Under the pieces are notes generated by a model. That model made no database searches, was not told where the DNA came from, and worked only from the letters and a program-made list of their open reading frames with translations. A DNA stretch of 64,000 nt from Ianthella basta (lineage: Eukaryota > Porifera > Demospongiae > Verongiida > Ianthellidae), in contig OZ025872.1 of the NCBI GenBank assembly GCA_964019415.1, positions 6,363,322 to 6,427,321 of the forward strand. The letters are read 5' to 3'. The translations under genes were made by a program, and so were the position numbers. How positions within the stretch are numbered: position 1 is the stretch's first letter; each line of letters starts with the position of its first letter. Positions 13,176 through 24,930 of this stretch are shown here, one piece after another.

Positions 13176-14215
13176 TTCTTGACTTTTTATGGAATGCAAA
13201 TTTCAGATGGGCAACGGCTGGTCTACTTGAAAGGCTTCCAAACAACAGTGGCAACAAAGGAACCAATGTGCCCCGAATGCATGGCAGGGTGTGTAGCACA
13301 TTGTGGGATGTGGCTGGGTGGGCAACCTAGGGTAAGCTGTTGTGGGTGATCATGAGTGCAAGATGTATTACTTCTGTTTTGATAGGCTATCATGTTGCAG
13401 AGTTAGCTGTGATAAGGCTAAGACAACAGAACAGGGGGGGCTGGGGACTGTAGCCCCCAAAAATTACTTGCTTCAGGAAATCGTGGTGATAGGGAAGACT
13501 GGCTTGGTCATGGAGTAACCACCCACAATCTCAATCATATTTCTCTGCCACTCTGACTACGTATATACCCACACCACAGGCGGCATACAAAAGAGCTGCA
13601 CTGTACCTACATCCTTGAATGCAGGATGCTTGCGGAGTGAAACCGGAAGTGACAGCTAGCTTCCAAATGGCACGACTGCGGAGAACCTTCGAAATGGTAC
13701 GCGGGCGAATGGCGGTCGAAGCATGTCCCGTATGCACCCTGGAACATCTTACCGCGTTGTGGAACTAATGATTGCAACGCAACTGAAAGGATTAGGCGGC
13801 CGAAAAAACAAAGAATGCAGGCCGCGCCGGTTGCAACCGGTTGTCAATTACGTCATGGAAAAATGGCGACCCGTAGCTATGGGCGCCTTAGCCCGGAGAA
13901 TCGCCACATGCCATACAACGTCGCAGCATTCCCTAACCTACAAAAGGCACTAGCCAGGAATGGGGCGAGAAGAACTGCGAATGAATTGTTGTCTTAGACG
14001 AAACACGGAAATTGACGACGACGATTTCTACCCGACGGCGCGCTTGGGCTTGGAAATAAGGTTAGCTCTGGATACTGTACAGCCTCTCTTCTTCATAGAC
14101 GGTTTCTTTCGCCGGCTATTACTTCTGTTCAGGAGTAGCGCGACTTTTCGTTTGTATTACAGCATACAAACAACCACCACCATCCCTACATAGACAGCAC
14201 TACCGTACTGTCTGA
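13176..14215. other. Unassigned insertion sequence between the fold-back element and receptor A
   Basis: Unit B and relic C have no counterpart for this kilobase, so it belongs to material inserted into unit A or deleted from the others. It is GC-richer than its surroundings near 13.65-14.05 kb. Short open frames occur (13723-13953, 13960-14193) but show no recognisable domain, and I do not call a gene. Confidence 0.4.
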
Positions 14216-14498
14216 TTTACTGCACTTGATGTTATTTGACTGCATTACACCTGCAGACTACAACATTAACTTTATTTATTTTACAAAAATTAACCTATTA
14301 TAATTAATTAGCAACGAGACAAAGTCTTCATCGTGATCACATGCATGCATGAGCCTGGGAAGCTTGTGTTGCTACATGCAGGCACACTGGATACATAGTA
14401 CATCGCGTAAGCTGTCTGAATTACAGATATTACACTGAAGGCACACATAATTATACTAATGTAATGCAGTCAAATTGAATGTTACACACTTATCAACA

Positions 14499-17400
14499 TT
14501 ATATGAATTGCTTTGTGGCATCAGCATCCTCGTAGACATGCTGTTCGTTCCGTCTCCTTTGCACCACTGCTACAATGAGAACCACAAACACCAGCCCCAT
14601 CACATCTAGTAGTAATGTAGCGCTCACCACTACTGCTATTATAATGCCAATAGTCGACATCTGCAGTGACGACAGTCCATTGTCAGGAGTGGCCTGAGTC
14701 TGTTGTACAGTGCACGTGGTGCTTGATGGTTGAGTGACCATGTTGGATGGTGATGGAAGAGCCACAGAAGTTGAAGGAGGGATGGAGATAAGGATACTAC
14801 TTGAGAAAGGTGTGAGACTGGATGGTAGACTAAGTGTTGGGCTGCTAGGAGCTGACAAAGAGACAAGGGAGAGGTAGGTGCATATTAAAGTAGGTGGGTA
14901 CATACAATTGTAAGGGAATGCAGCGTGGGATTACATATGTGCATACTATATAAACAATCACTTACTGACTGATCGAGTCATCAATCATGCAATGGTATAC
15001 ATAGACTACCATCAGTACAGTCTGGCTTACTTGCATTGTTTCATTAAAATGCAGAGAAGAGCAACAATACGGTTGTCATATTGCTCAGAGAAGGAACCGG
15101 CATGCAGGCATCACATGGGGTGCATGCAGGTTTCCTTTACACCTCAGCCAGGGAAATGATACAACCAACATAGCTGTCAGTGTGTAGCTGACACATCTGC
15201 TGCTGACCTGGAGAAATCTTCTCTTGATGAATGACCAATTTAAGCCATATATACTGAGACCCGAAAGCGCACTATATTCTCCTCAACCATTGTTGTGAGT
15301 AGCTAACAACTTTCGGAAGATGAGTGATGATGCAAGGATGTGCTTATAAACTGATTCGCTGCCAGAGCCAGCCAAATATTTTGAATCTATGTATAACACA
15401 TGAAATGCTGACTAATAATTTTATTTGGTGTCTCTGAAGGCCGGATTAGATCACTCAGCACTTAGGCATTTCACGCCCTCAAGCCTCATGACTTAAACCT
15501 CAGAGACAACTCTAGGTCAGCATTTAACTATTACATGTATACATTGTTCCTTTGTGGAGTTATAATTATGGCCCTAACATTTCATTAATGAGAACAAGCA
15601 GTCTTATGTTTCTGGCTGTGAACTTTCCAATGGACTTGTATAACAGGTTATCACACATTGGAAGGATAATATTATGATTGTGTATTAAATAACTCAATCT
15701 ATCTTTCATATAATGTACACAAGCATTGCTTATACATAGCTATACAACAATGTAGCAATCATTATTAACAGTAATCAACACAGTCTTTCATGCAATTATA
15801 GACAGCTTATTGTATTTTGGTTGATATAGCAAATAAATATCTCACTTTGACTCAACTGATGATGAGTAGTCATGAAGAAGAAACATTGGAAGTGGAATAC
15901 AATGGTCAAACTTTTGTTGCATGGAAGCGGTACTGCACATTACTGCACATGTTCTGCACATGCAGTTTGATGCATGACCACATGTACACTGTCACATACT
16001 ATACCGTAGCTAAAAATAAAAATATGATCTTGGCTATATATACTGTGACTGTGCAAACATAGCTACAAGCAGCTGAGCACTCACCAACAGGTACTGTGAT
16101 TAATCCAGTGAATGTTGAAAATGTGTCTCTTTCGAGACACTGATAGGTACCCAGCTGCTGTTGCTCAAGTGGATCAAATATTAGCTCAGTTCGACGGACA
16201 CCACCACCTAAATCTGTCTCCTGCAAAGCATAGCAAGTATATGACACCTGAAATTCCAACCAGAAGATATCATGGTTGCATGGTCACAGCTGCCTTGAAG
16301 CAGCCTCTAACAATTGCTTGATCTTCTATACTTGTCTCATATGATACAGTACAGAATTGTATAATAATTATACACAACATTTTACTGCAAATTGTGATGG
16401 GTGCACCACTCTCTCTTACGGTTACAGAGATGTTGCGTTGGCCATCTTGTACTACCTGGTTAGACTGCAGCCACAGCAGTGGTAAAGTGACGTCAGCAAG
16501 CTCACAGATTAGCCTGTACATGTAGCCCAGCCTGGCATCGGTTATATCAGAAGGTTCAATAATCACACGTACTGCTCTACCTGTGTAGGTGTTGATAGGA
16601 ATATGTGCAGTCATTTGTGGGGTGATTATATTCTTTTAAATTTGAATTATAATCTACTAGCTGCAAGGCCCCCGCCTTCGGCAAGCCCCGTAGGAGGGTC
16701 CAGTGTATACTGTAAAGTGGTCGAGTGCGTCCTGTAGAGGGGTCCTGTACGTTTATCGCAGATCCAAGATGGCCGACGTCGGGTCATCCTGGGTTTTCGC
16801 CGCGCGCTCCTCGGCAGCAGCTTACTTTAGCACGTCTACCACCTTATATTGATGTGAGGTACAGCGCACGACGGCTGGGGACGTTTGGGCACGTTTCGTC
16901 GACGTTCGCGAACAACGGTGGGGTTCTTCTTTTGTATTGGCAGCATAGGAGCGTGCGCGGAAAACCGTATATTTTCTCCGTAAATCCAAGATGGCGGACG
17001 GTCGTTTGGAGTTTTTTTCGCTGCGCACTCCTCGTCAGGGGCTTCTTCGCGCACGTCGCCCCCCTTAGATTGAGACCGGATGTGGCATCCGTAATCTGGG
17101 AAAGTTTGGTGTCCATAGACCTTTTTCCCGAGGGTCACGTGCGATGACGTCACCGCCCCCCGTGTAAGGCAAAAGCTGTAGGCGACTTATAGCAATTATA
17201 CGGCGTTGTTGTAGTTATAGTCTAGTTGCAGTAACGTAACGATGATCGCGATGGAGGTGGATGCTCTAGGTGAATCTCTGAGGTCTACCATCAATTCGCA
17301 GTCTCTTTGAAAGAGTTTGGAGAGTGCTACGGTGCCTGTGCTGCAGAAGCTACGCAAGCTATTGAAAATAACGTTTAGCAACAAGACGAAACAGGAGCTC

Positions 17401-20010
17401 ATCGATGCCCTTCTAGGATACGCGGCCACGCACGGCCTATTTCTCCTCCACAACTCCAGCAGGACCAACTGATGGCACTTCAGAAGGTGATGCTAGTACC
17501 TTGGGCTGTTTCCTCTGCCCGCACCTTTTCTGATATCTTTTGCTCTTGCACCAGTTGCTTCTGCATTCTCCAAGCTCCTTTCTTAATGTTAACAATTGTT
17601 GGAACATAGTCCACGCCACTGGGATCCTCAGAAGGTTTGCCTTCTACAAAGTGCTTTCCACAAATGCGCATCCCTGATGTGGGCCACCAATCGACAGCAC
17701 GACGACAACAAACTCCTTTGATCCACAACTTCGTTCTCTCTTTGTCAGAAAGAGGAAAACGAAAGAATCAATATGGACATGACGAGACACCCCGATTTGT
17801 GCAGCTGCCGGCAGCACAAGAAGAAAGCATGACTGACAATAAGCGCCTTCGGAAGCGCATTTCGGCTAGCATCCGGTACTTCTGCCGCTCGTTCTTCGTA
17901 ATATAGCTAGCTAAGAGGAGCCAGAGATTTTGACTTGACATGGTTTAAGAGCAGGGCAATATAGGTTATGTCTACAAAGAATGCACGCATAGCCATCATC
18001 CTTGCGCTAGGAGGCAGAGAGCGAAGCGACCGAAGTCATGTTACTTCGCGGCCACTTCGCTCTCTGCCTCCTAGCTAGCTATGCGTGTGCCCTAGTTACC
18101 TCTTGTGCATTCATTCCTTTCTGATTCAACCCTGTATAACCTATTTTGGTCTGCCCTCAAAGCATACCCAGTTTAAAGCTCTGGGTCAGCTTAACTACGA
18201 AGAACGAGTGGCCCAAATACGCACTCTAACATATTATCGCTGGAGCTTTTGCCTTACACGCTCGCGGGCAGCATGTCACGTGACCAATGTGACAAAGGTC
18301 TATGCGCCGTTGCTCGCGGGAGGAGTTCGCGAACAACCGTTCTGCTCACTCGTTCTTTATATATACTGGCTGCATGCCCGCCCTTCTGGTGGGTTCCCAA
18401 CATTAGTCACGCGACGCCTGACTATCCCAACATATCGTTTGAAATTTGAGCGTTTAACCAATCAGAACCGTCCATTCAATTGGGAGTATTCGGTAGACTC
18501 GTTCCGTAAAACTCCGTACGTACAGAATTTACTTATGTTAACCCATTTCGTTTAAAGGAGTCCAGCGGCAAAGGCACTAACCACCTTAGATCACTCCCCG
18601 TATTGTCGTGATATACTCTTCCAAGTTTGGCGAAGATTGGTGAAAAATCAAAGGGGGAGTTCGTGCACAACCAAACACGATCTATTCCCTATCTCTTAGA
18701 TATGGCGGCGACCGTAAAAGTGGCAAGAACTCGGACGGAACGACCTTAAACTAAATTTCGGCTCGGCGAGGTTACTCACAGTCCCCCTCATCGTAATCCT
18801 GCCAAGTTTCGTGGCATTTCGTCCAGAATTGAAGGAGATTATCCCGAACAACGAAAATGTGCGTTACGCTTATTATAATAAGATAGATTACTAGCGGACA
18901 GACCCTCCCTTCGGGCGGGTCTCTCCGTGTGCTCGGCGTATGCCAGCTGGTCCGACATGCCATTGCTACTCAGGCCCCAGCTAGCTTCTAATACATAGGG
19001 CACACATGCGCACTGCCCTTAAAAATGATATAATATAAGAATGATAATGGAAATAGAAGTTCTAGATATCTGTCATTCTCTAAAGTTCATTGTTTAAATT
19101 AGCCCCAGTAAGAGTTTTGATTCAAGTCGCTTCTAGTAACCAGCTGACCAGCTTGTAATGCACTGGCTGGTCATGCATGCTCTGACAAAGAATAGTCCAA
19201 GCTGGCCTGGTGATGTCAGTGTGACTGACCTACCATGTGTGTATGCAATTTACATGGAAGATCACCGTAGACAAACAACAGATAGTTGTAAGAAGCTGAT
19301 GGTTTCTGTGTGTGAGATAACCCCCTTTTCTTTTTCTCCGCTTCGGTATCGCGCTAGCTTGGATGCGCGAACGCCTAGGATACGGCATACTTTAAGCTTT
19401 CTTTCAAGAGCCAAGATGGCCGACCGTCGGTTCATCCTGGGTTTTCACCACACGCTCCTCGGCAGCAGCTTATTTTAGCACGTCTACCACCTTATATTGA
19501 TGTGAGGTACAGCGTGCGACGGCTGGGAACGTTTGGGCACGTTTCATTGACGTTCGCGAACAACGGTTGGGGTTCTTCTTTTGTATTGGCAGCATAGGAA
19601 CGTGCGCGGAAAACCGTATATTTTCTCCGTAAATCCAAGATGGCGGACGGTAGTTCTGAGGGTTTTCGCCGCGCGCTCCTCGGCAGGGGCCTCTTCGCGC
19701 ACGTCGCCCCCCTTAGATCGAGACCGGGTGTGGCGTCTGTAATCTGGGAAAGTTTGGTGTCCATGCGCCGTTGCTCGCGGGAGGAGTTCGCGAACAAACG
19801 TTCTGCTCAACTCCTTCTTTATATATATAGATGAAGAGACAAAGGATGAGAACTCATATATACAGTGGCTAATGCAGTCTGGTAAGAGCAGCCAAAGGCG
19901 CACAAACCAGCCATTACTTCAGAATTAATGTAACCACTTAACATTGGCATGGATATTTGTACAAATATCCATGCCAATGCCATGTAGACTGTATGTGCAT
20001 GGACAAACAT

Positions 20011-20073
<63 letters not shown>

Positions 20074-21271
20074 AAAAATATTCAATGGAGAGTAGAAGCG
20101 ACTTGAATCAAAACTCTTATCCACAGGCACAGGGCCCTGATCCAGGTTCAGATTTGGATACATATGGGAACAACCCATACATTCACCTGCTAGCAGTGAA
20201 TGCCTGAGGTCACTGCATGCGTGAGCAATGATGGCGAAGATGATTGGATTGTGTTATTCACCACTTTGGACTGGTGTCAGTGATATGTAACTGACAGAGT
20301 AGACAGCAAAGAAGGAGGTGGAGGAGAATGCACATATTTTAGTCAGGAGTAGAGGGTCTGCAACTTCATTTCTTTGAGGGTGGAGAACGAAATAATTATG
20401 TGGACTGCTGTGACTATTTTAGTGATGGACAGACCCAGGATGATGACTTTGGTGCAGTGCCAATCCATTTGCTCATTTATTATATACATGCCAGGCATCG
20501 CTGTAGCAGTCTGGTTTTGCGTTGGTTTTATGTTTTTTCCACAGGTGTAATGTGAACAGTGAATTGTAGCTAACACGGCTCTACATCTAGATCACTATGA
20601 GCCTGATTTTACATGCCTGTGTGAATATATATCAAAATCCTAATATATCCCAGATCACAGTGAAAGGGGAGTAGTAGATCCAGCTATAATCCTTGTTATG
20701 ACCTTAGGATGTCTAGAAGTAACAGTGAATTGCATACTGAACATGTGGGAAATCAACCGTTACACAAAATCTGACCAATGTGCTGTTTACACAATTTCAA
20801 GGCACTGTACAGTAGTATTGTACTGCATGTCAGGTGTGCCAGCATGATGATGACGGTGAATATAATGGCTGTTTCAATAAGACTTACAAGAACTAGAAGC
20901 TGTGTGTGCTCACTCTGTCACACGTACCCTAGCTGTCCTGAATTCCCACAGAGATTACACACAACTATTAGACCTTTCCAAGAAGTGTTGTGCAATAGTG
21001 CATGGAAGCAGGGAAAGGGCTGGCAATACTAGACTACAGAGGTATACATAATGGCCGGAATTTCTGGCAGAGAACAAGAACATAATAGCATAGTTTTAAC
21101 CTGAGTGTCACCCTATTAAAGTTTTTTTTCTCCGCTGGCCATTCCAGTTTCCTTATTAAATGAAGGAGACTTTGAAATTCCCCTTTTCGAGCAAACCCGC
21201 CTACCTGTTTTTCCCATGCAGAGCGTCAGCAGCAACACAAGAAGGCCACACCTTGATATTTCGCGCGCCAT
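14499..21271 (-). CDS. Receptor A: single-Ig transmembrane protein, short tail, 238 aa
   Basis: Minus-strand exons: 21271-21205, 16580-16420, 16220-16085, 14851-14499. All junctions are GT-AG with phases 1, 0, 1, giving 239 codons with the stop. Exon 1 is a signal peptide (MAREISRCGLLVLLLTLCMG). Exons 2-3 form one Ig-like domain: YRLICELADV and LLWL supply the first Cys and core Trp, and LGTYQCLE the second Cys. Exon 4 encodes a Ser/Thr/Pro-rich stalk, a membrane segment at about residues 188-218 and a tail of only 20 residues (QRRRNEQHVYEDADATKQFI). Asp204 lies in the middle of the membrane segment, where paralogue B has Val199. The short tail follows from a deletion relative to B. It is probably a surface receptor or adaptor-pairing protein; the ligand is unknown. 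A Helitron cluster fills its first intron. Confidence 0.78.
15000..15800. other. Intron 3 of receptor A, conserved with receptor B
   Basis: No coding exon seen. The sequence aligns along most of its length with 26390-27150 of unit B, so it is part of the duplicated unit. Confidence 0.5.
17480..17840 (-). pseudogene. THAP-domain gene fragment inside the Helitron cluster
   Basis: On the minus strand one frame reads a THAP-type zinc finger: a CAAGSC cysteine pair, then FVFPLSDKERTKLWIKGVC, then a tryptophan-containing WWPTSGMRICGKHFVEGKP with the CxxH pair, and YVPTI as the closing proline motif. A Lys/Gln-rich stretch follows. No start, no catalytic region and no convincing downstream exons were found. 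THAP domains occur both in host genes and in P-element-like transposases; which was the source is unclear. Its position suggests capture by the Helitron. Confidence 0.6.
18008..18074. repeat. Hairpin with about 20-bp arms
   Basis: CTAGGAGGCAGAGAGCGAAG and CTTCGCTCTCTGCCTCCTAG are exact reverse complements separated by a short loop. It lies inside the Helitron cluster and could be a small MITE; no target duplication was established. Confidence 0.75.
20013..20071. repeat. CA microsatellite in intron 1 of receptor A
   Basis: A pure (CA)n run of about 58 bp. Unit B has a longer (CA)n at the equivalent place (28577), so the locus predates the duplication. Confidence 0.95.
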
Positions 21272-21535
21272 CTCACCTCGATCACTTCGCACTCCGCAAA
21301 CAACCCCTATTTCACACGACCACTAACTTTCTCTTGGTAAATATATCGTGCAGATAGTCTCCCCTGGCCAGCCCTTTTATATCCATCGCATCCGCCATTG
21401 CGCAATAAGTCCTCCTGGAATGCTTGATCGCACTGGATTATGATTGCACTCACTATGTAAAAGTTGAATACGATCTGAATTAAACGACTAGCTGGGATCC
21501 CAGCTAGCTAGCCATAGCGCTAGCTCGCGAAGCTA
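21115..21535 (-). promoter_or_regulatory. Promoter and first-exon block of receptor A
   Basis: This block is duplicated at 31495-32070 in front of receptor B. Upstream of the ATG at 21271 the minus strand carries a TATA box, TATAAAAG, at 21381-21374, about 100 bp from the start codon. Further upstream GCGCAATGGCGG, a YY1-like motif, is conserved in both copies. In the B copy the TATA sequence is changed (CTAATAGG), so the two paralogues may differ in basal expression. Confidence 0.55.
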
Positions 21536-21950
21536 CCCTTGGAGCTCCAGTTTAAGGAGATCGAAGTTTTGTTCCATGCTCTGGACTCATTTTTCCTTAC
21601 ACATGCAGCCCAAGTGACATGTCCTCCTCCAACAAAGCGCTTAGCATAGCTAGCTAGCAAAATAGCTGTAAGCGTTCCTCCGGGTTACAAACGGGAGGAA
21701 CGCCCTAACTGAATTAGGGCAGAATACAGTGCAGGCTATCATTTTATGGCCACCATCATTAGCGAATGCTCGATCTCTCAACCAGTATAGACGAATCGGT
21801 TTAAGTTCACCATAATTGGAAAGCAAAATCATGCAGTGTTAACAACATTTGGACCTACCACCCAACATTCCCTGGTAATTGTAGGTATTACTCAACATCA
21901 TCCTCGGCGTGACATTTGGAAAGGCGCTCACAGAGAGTAACTATTAACGG

Positions 21951-22172
21951 TCAGAAGTTATATGTATTAACGGTCGGCAGCTCGTAGTCTGCGCCCATGA
22001 TGCTGGAGTTGCCGCTACGTACAGCATAGAGGCTCGCGTACTCGGCCTCTTCGTGGTTCATGACAGCGATTCGAAATCCACATGCAACGACAGAGATAAG
22101 CGGGCATCTTAAACTGTATCGGGTGGTGTGATATATTACCGGCCACCATGAATTCATGAATTTTTCACACAC
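21951..22172 (-). CDS. Possible terminal exon with tyrosine motifs
   Basis: A minus-strand frame ends in a tail with closely spaced tyrosines: EEAEYASLYAV, then GADYELPTV and a final NTYNF before TGA. A splice acceptor (GATACAG) lies at 22119-22114, and the frame continues from it. It sits between relic tail C and the promoter of receptor A and could be the last exon of another receptor gene, but no membrane or Ig exon can be joined to it. It may be non-coding. Confidence 0.3.
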   Translation of the reverse strand: MCEKFMNSWWPVIYHTTRYSLRCPLISVVACGFRIAVMNHEEAEYASLYAVRSGNSSIMGADYELPTVNTYNF

Positions 22173-22199
22173 AAATTTAAACCTACCTCACCGCTTGTG

Positions 22200-22815
22200 A
22201 AGCTAATAGAAATTATCAGTCTGACAGATAATTGTACACATTTTCTGTGGATACTCTGGCAATACAAATGCATGCATGCAAGTACAGTCTGCATACCCGC
22301 ATGCAACCTTCATACTGCACGGGATGTTATCTGACTGCATTACAGCTGCAGACTACAACTTTATTTACAACAACGAATGATACAAACTCTTCATCATTTG
22401 ATCACATGTATGCATGAGCCTGGGAAGCTTGTGTTGTTTCAAGCACTTAGCCGATACATGATACATTGTGAGCTGTCTGAATTACAGATATTACAGTGAG
22501 GGCAAACATAATACTAATGTAATTCACTCAAATTGAATGTCACATGATTATCACCATCTTTATCTATGAATTATGTTTCAGAGTGATATCTATGCAATGA
22601 AAAATTGCTAACAACACTATCACACGTTAGCATGATCTCCCGAGGTGATGGTGTCCCCAATGGACTGGTAGTCTGGGCAGTCCTGCATCGCAATGTCATC
22701 ACCATTGGCTAATGTAGAGTTGGTACCGTTAGTTGTGGGCGAGTGGTTGCCTATAGTAACACATGGGTATGGAATGCATTTTTTCTCATGCATGAAAAGT
22801 TGGAGTGTACGCACA
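22200..22815 (-). pseudogene. Relic C: tail exon and 3' region of a third receptor copy
   Basis: The frame 22814-22620 matches the C-terminal tail of receptor B (DCPDYQSIGDTITSGD, then HANV and the same stop context), and 22200-22610 matches the 3' flanks of A and B. No stalk, membrane or Ig exon was found upstream. The second tyrosine of the ITAM-like pair is His here (HANV in place of YANV). It is best read as a remnant of an additional tandem copy. Confidence 0.6.
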
Positions 22816-23025
22816 GGAAAAACATTTCCTGCATTCTATACAGTTCCCATTGTTGTTAACATGAATGCAGTGTATACAAGGTATGTTTCAAACTGGTAAT
22901 ATCAAGTAATAATTATGTATAGGTGGTTTCCTGGACGAAACTGAAATGGCATAGACTGCTGTATAATAATTATATAGCGTAGGCTGTGTTTCCTAATCTG
23001 TGAACTGAGTGCACATTTGAGTGCT

Positions 23026-23212
23026 TACGGCCGATTTCAGAATGGTTGTCCAAAAGGTAAATGGCAAATGGCGTGACGTCATAGCAAAATTAATGGCAAT
23101 ACTGTACAGTAGGAGTGACGTAGTGGCAAGCAGTTAAGCTATAGTGACATCACGCCATTTGATCATTCTGCCATTTGCCATTTTGGCCAGCTTTTCTGAA
23201 ATTGAGTGTACA
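23026..23212. mobile_element. Imperfect palindromic MITE
   Basis: The left half (TTTCAGAATGG..CCAAAAGG..AATGGCAAATGGCGTGACGTCA) mirrors the right half (TGACATCACGCCATTTG..CCATTTTGGCC..TTTCTGAAA). Related copies with the same GTGACGTCAT..GACATCAC(A/G)CCATTTG core are nested inside both 1.75 kb elements (about 51866-52050 and 56260-56440). Confidence 0.6.
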
Positions 23213-24930
23213 TACTAGTTGAGAGCAGTTGAAGAAATAACCCAGTTTGTTGTTTAGGAACATATTACGTGAGAGTCAACAGTTTTGTTTACCAGTGAAG
23301 GCAAGCATATGTTTCTCATTTAAGTTGCTGCATGAATACATGTTTCCACACTCAAAACAACAGGTCCACATTGCATGTACACAATTCTTATACAGTTTAT
23401 ATGACATCGTATTAAGTTTAGGAGTGGCATTCACACCACTAATCTGGTGTGCTTGTGCTTCTCATTACTATTTCAGGTAGCTATATATATTTTGCATGGG
23501 GTGCACAATAGTCCAGGACATTTGGCATGGGGCATAGAATAGCCTAGGACATTTGGCATGGGGTATAGAATAGCCTAGAATATTTTGCACCCAGGTTACA
23601 AATTTCCTGACTTCAGGTTTTTCTAAATTTCCTAGGGGATGCCACATTTTTTATAGTATTTGGAATAGGGTACCATATTTCCTGGGGTGTCAAAATGGCC
23701 TGTGACACCGGTACATCCTGATAGGGCAACTGAGCTTACCAACACTTTCATAGATCTTCACCAGATCCTGCTAGCTAGACAGCTGGACATACTCTGCCAC
23801 ATTCTGTATAGCTCTAGCTCTTCTGTCTTTTAGCAGCGATTTCATCTGGTACATCTTCTTCCAACAGGATGCTGCTTTCATTCTTCCTGGCATGGCTTCT
23901 GGCAACTTCTATTTGTTCATCATAATATTCTTCTATTTATTCGTCTCATTCAGCTACCTGGCCAATTTACTTCTATATGACATTGCTTCTGAGAGTTGCC
24001 CTGAAAAAATTTGAAGGTGCACGGTATACAATAATATTGCAGCCACCACCACCTGTGCCAGTAGAGTGTCTGCGCCAGTTGGTCATAGAAAAAGACCACC
24101 AGTGCAAGTTACAGTGCATGGGCCTAGGGCAGCACACGCACCATTCACACCGCCACATGTGCCAGAAAGTAAATCCGCTCAATGGCTGAAAAAGACCACC
24201 AGCGCAAGTTACAGTGGGTCAGTTTCAGGTCAATTTCACTTCTGCTCCAATTCAACAGATTCTCTAACTTTAATTGACCGTTGTACAGCTAGCTACATGG
24301 GCCCAAGTGTCTAGCTAGCTAGTCCCAAGTAGCTACAAAGAAATTAGGAATGCATAGCAAACTTCACGGCAATGTGGTTCATCATGGTGTTGAGTTAATG
24401 TTGCTTGTTTCTACGCTTATTCTGCTTTATAAGAATTTCAATGAGACCCACTTATGAAGTGTGATTGTCCTACTTATGAAGTGGAACACACTGTGCTATT
24501 ATCTCATGAAGGGATGGCCTGGCACAATGGGCAGAACAGGAAGTGTTACCATAATTTCACTTCTACTTCATTTTGTTGAGAGATTTTGGGCCAGTTCTAA
24601 TTGACCCATTAAATTGTTCAACTTAGATATGGGAGACATGTACAGTCATACTTATTTAATGGGACTGACCCACTTATGAAGTTCAACTGTCCTACTCATG
24701 GCAGTTTCAACGAAATTTGGTTTATTTCCTCCAGCTTCTGTCCGAGAGCAGTGAACTTGAGTCCTCTCATTGTGCGACACTTGTGTGTACTTGATTGTGT
24801 TTTGGCAACTCTGAGAATGTGCAAACTGTGAATAAGGTACATACGTAAGCTAGTGACTGTACCATTGTGCACGTGTGTAAAAGTATTTTGACCCGATTCA
24901 TGTCAAGCCCTCAACATCCAACGATGCGAT
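23213..24930. other. Intergenic region between receptor units, dispersed repeats only
   Basis: No gene found. Part of 24190-24860 resembles 30780-31100 (shared phrases such as ATTATCTCATGAAGG and AATTTCACTTCTGCTC), so an unclassified dispersed repeat is present. A short run of near-repeats (GGCATGGGG..ATAGAATAGCCTAG) lies at 23495-23580. Confidence 0.45.

Larger units (their letters stand above)
16657..19831 (-). mobile_element. Cluster of Helitron-type elements in intron 1 of receptor A
   Basis: Read on the minus strand, the insertion begins TCTATATATATAAAGAAGG at 19831 after an A and ends GCAGCTAG at 16657 before a T, the A|T insertion habit of Helitrons. Internal ends show several elements. 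One runs 19831-18891 and ends in a GC hairpin (ACCCGCCCGAAGGGAGGGT) then CCGCTAG|T. Another probably starts TCTATCTTATTATAATAAG at 18887 and ends GCAGCCAG near 18366. A third ends at 16657 behind a GC-rich hairpin. The equivalent intron of receptor B (about 28140) lacks all 3.2 kb. No Rep/helicase gene is present, so they are non-autonomous. A block of about 360 bp occurs twice (near 16760-17120 and 19410-19765). Confidence 0.7.

Noticed and set aside
16725-17147. 140-codon forward frame in the Helitron cluster
   Set aside because: It lies in the repeated GC-rich Helitron body, whose second copy at 19.4 kb is not open in the same way, and it has no domain.
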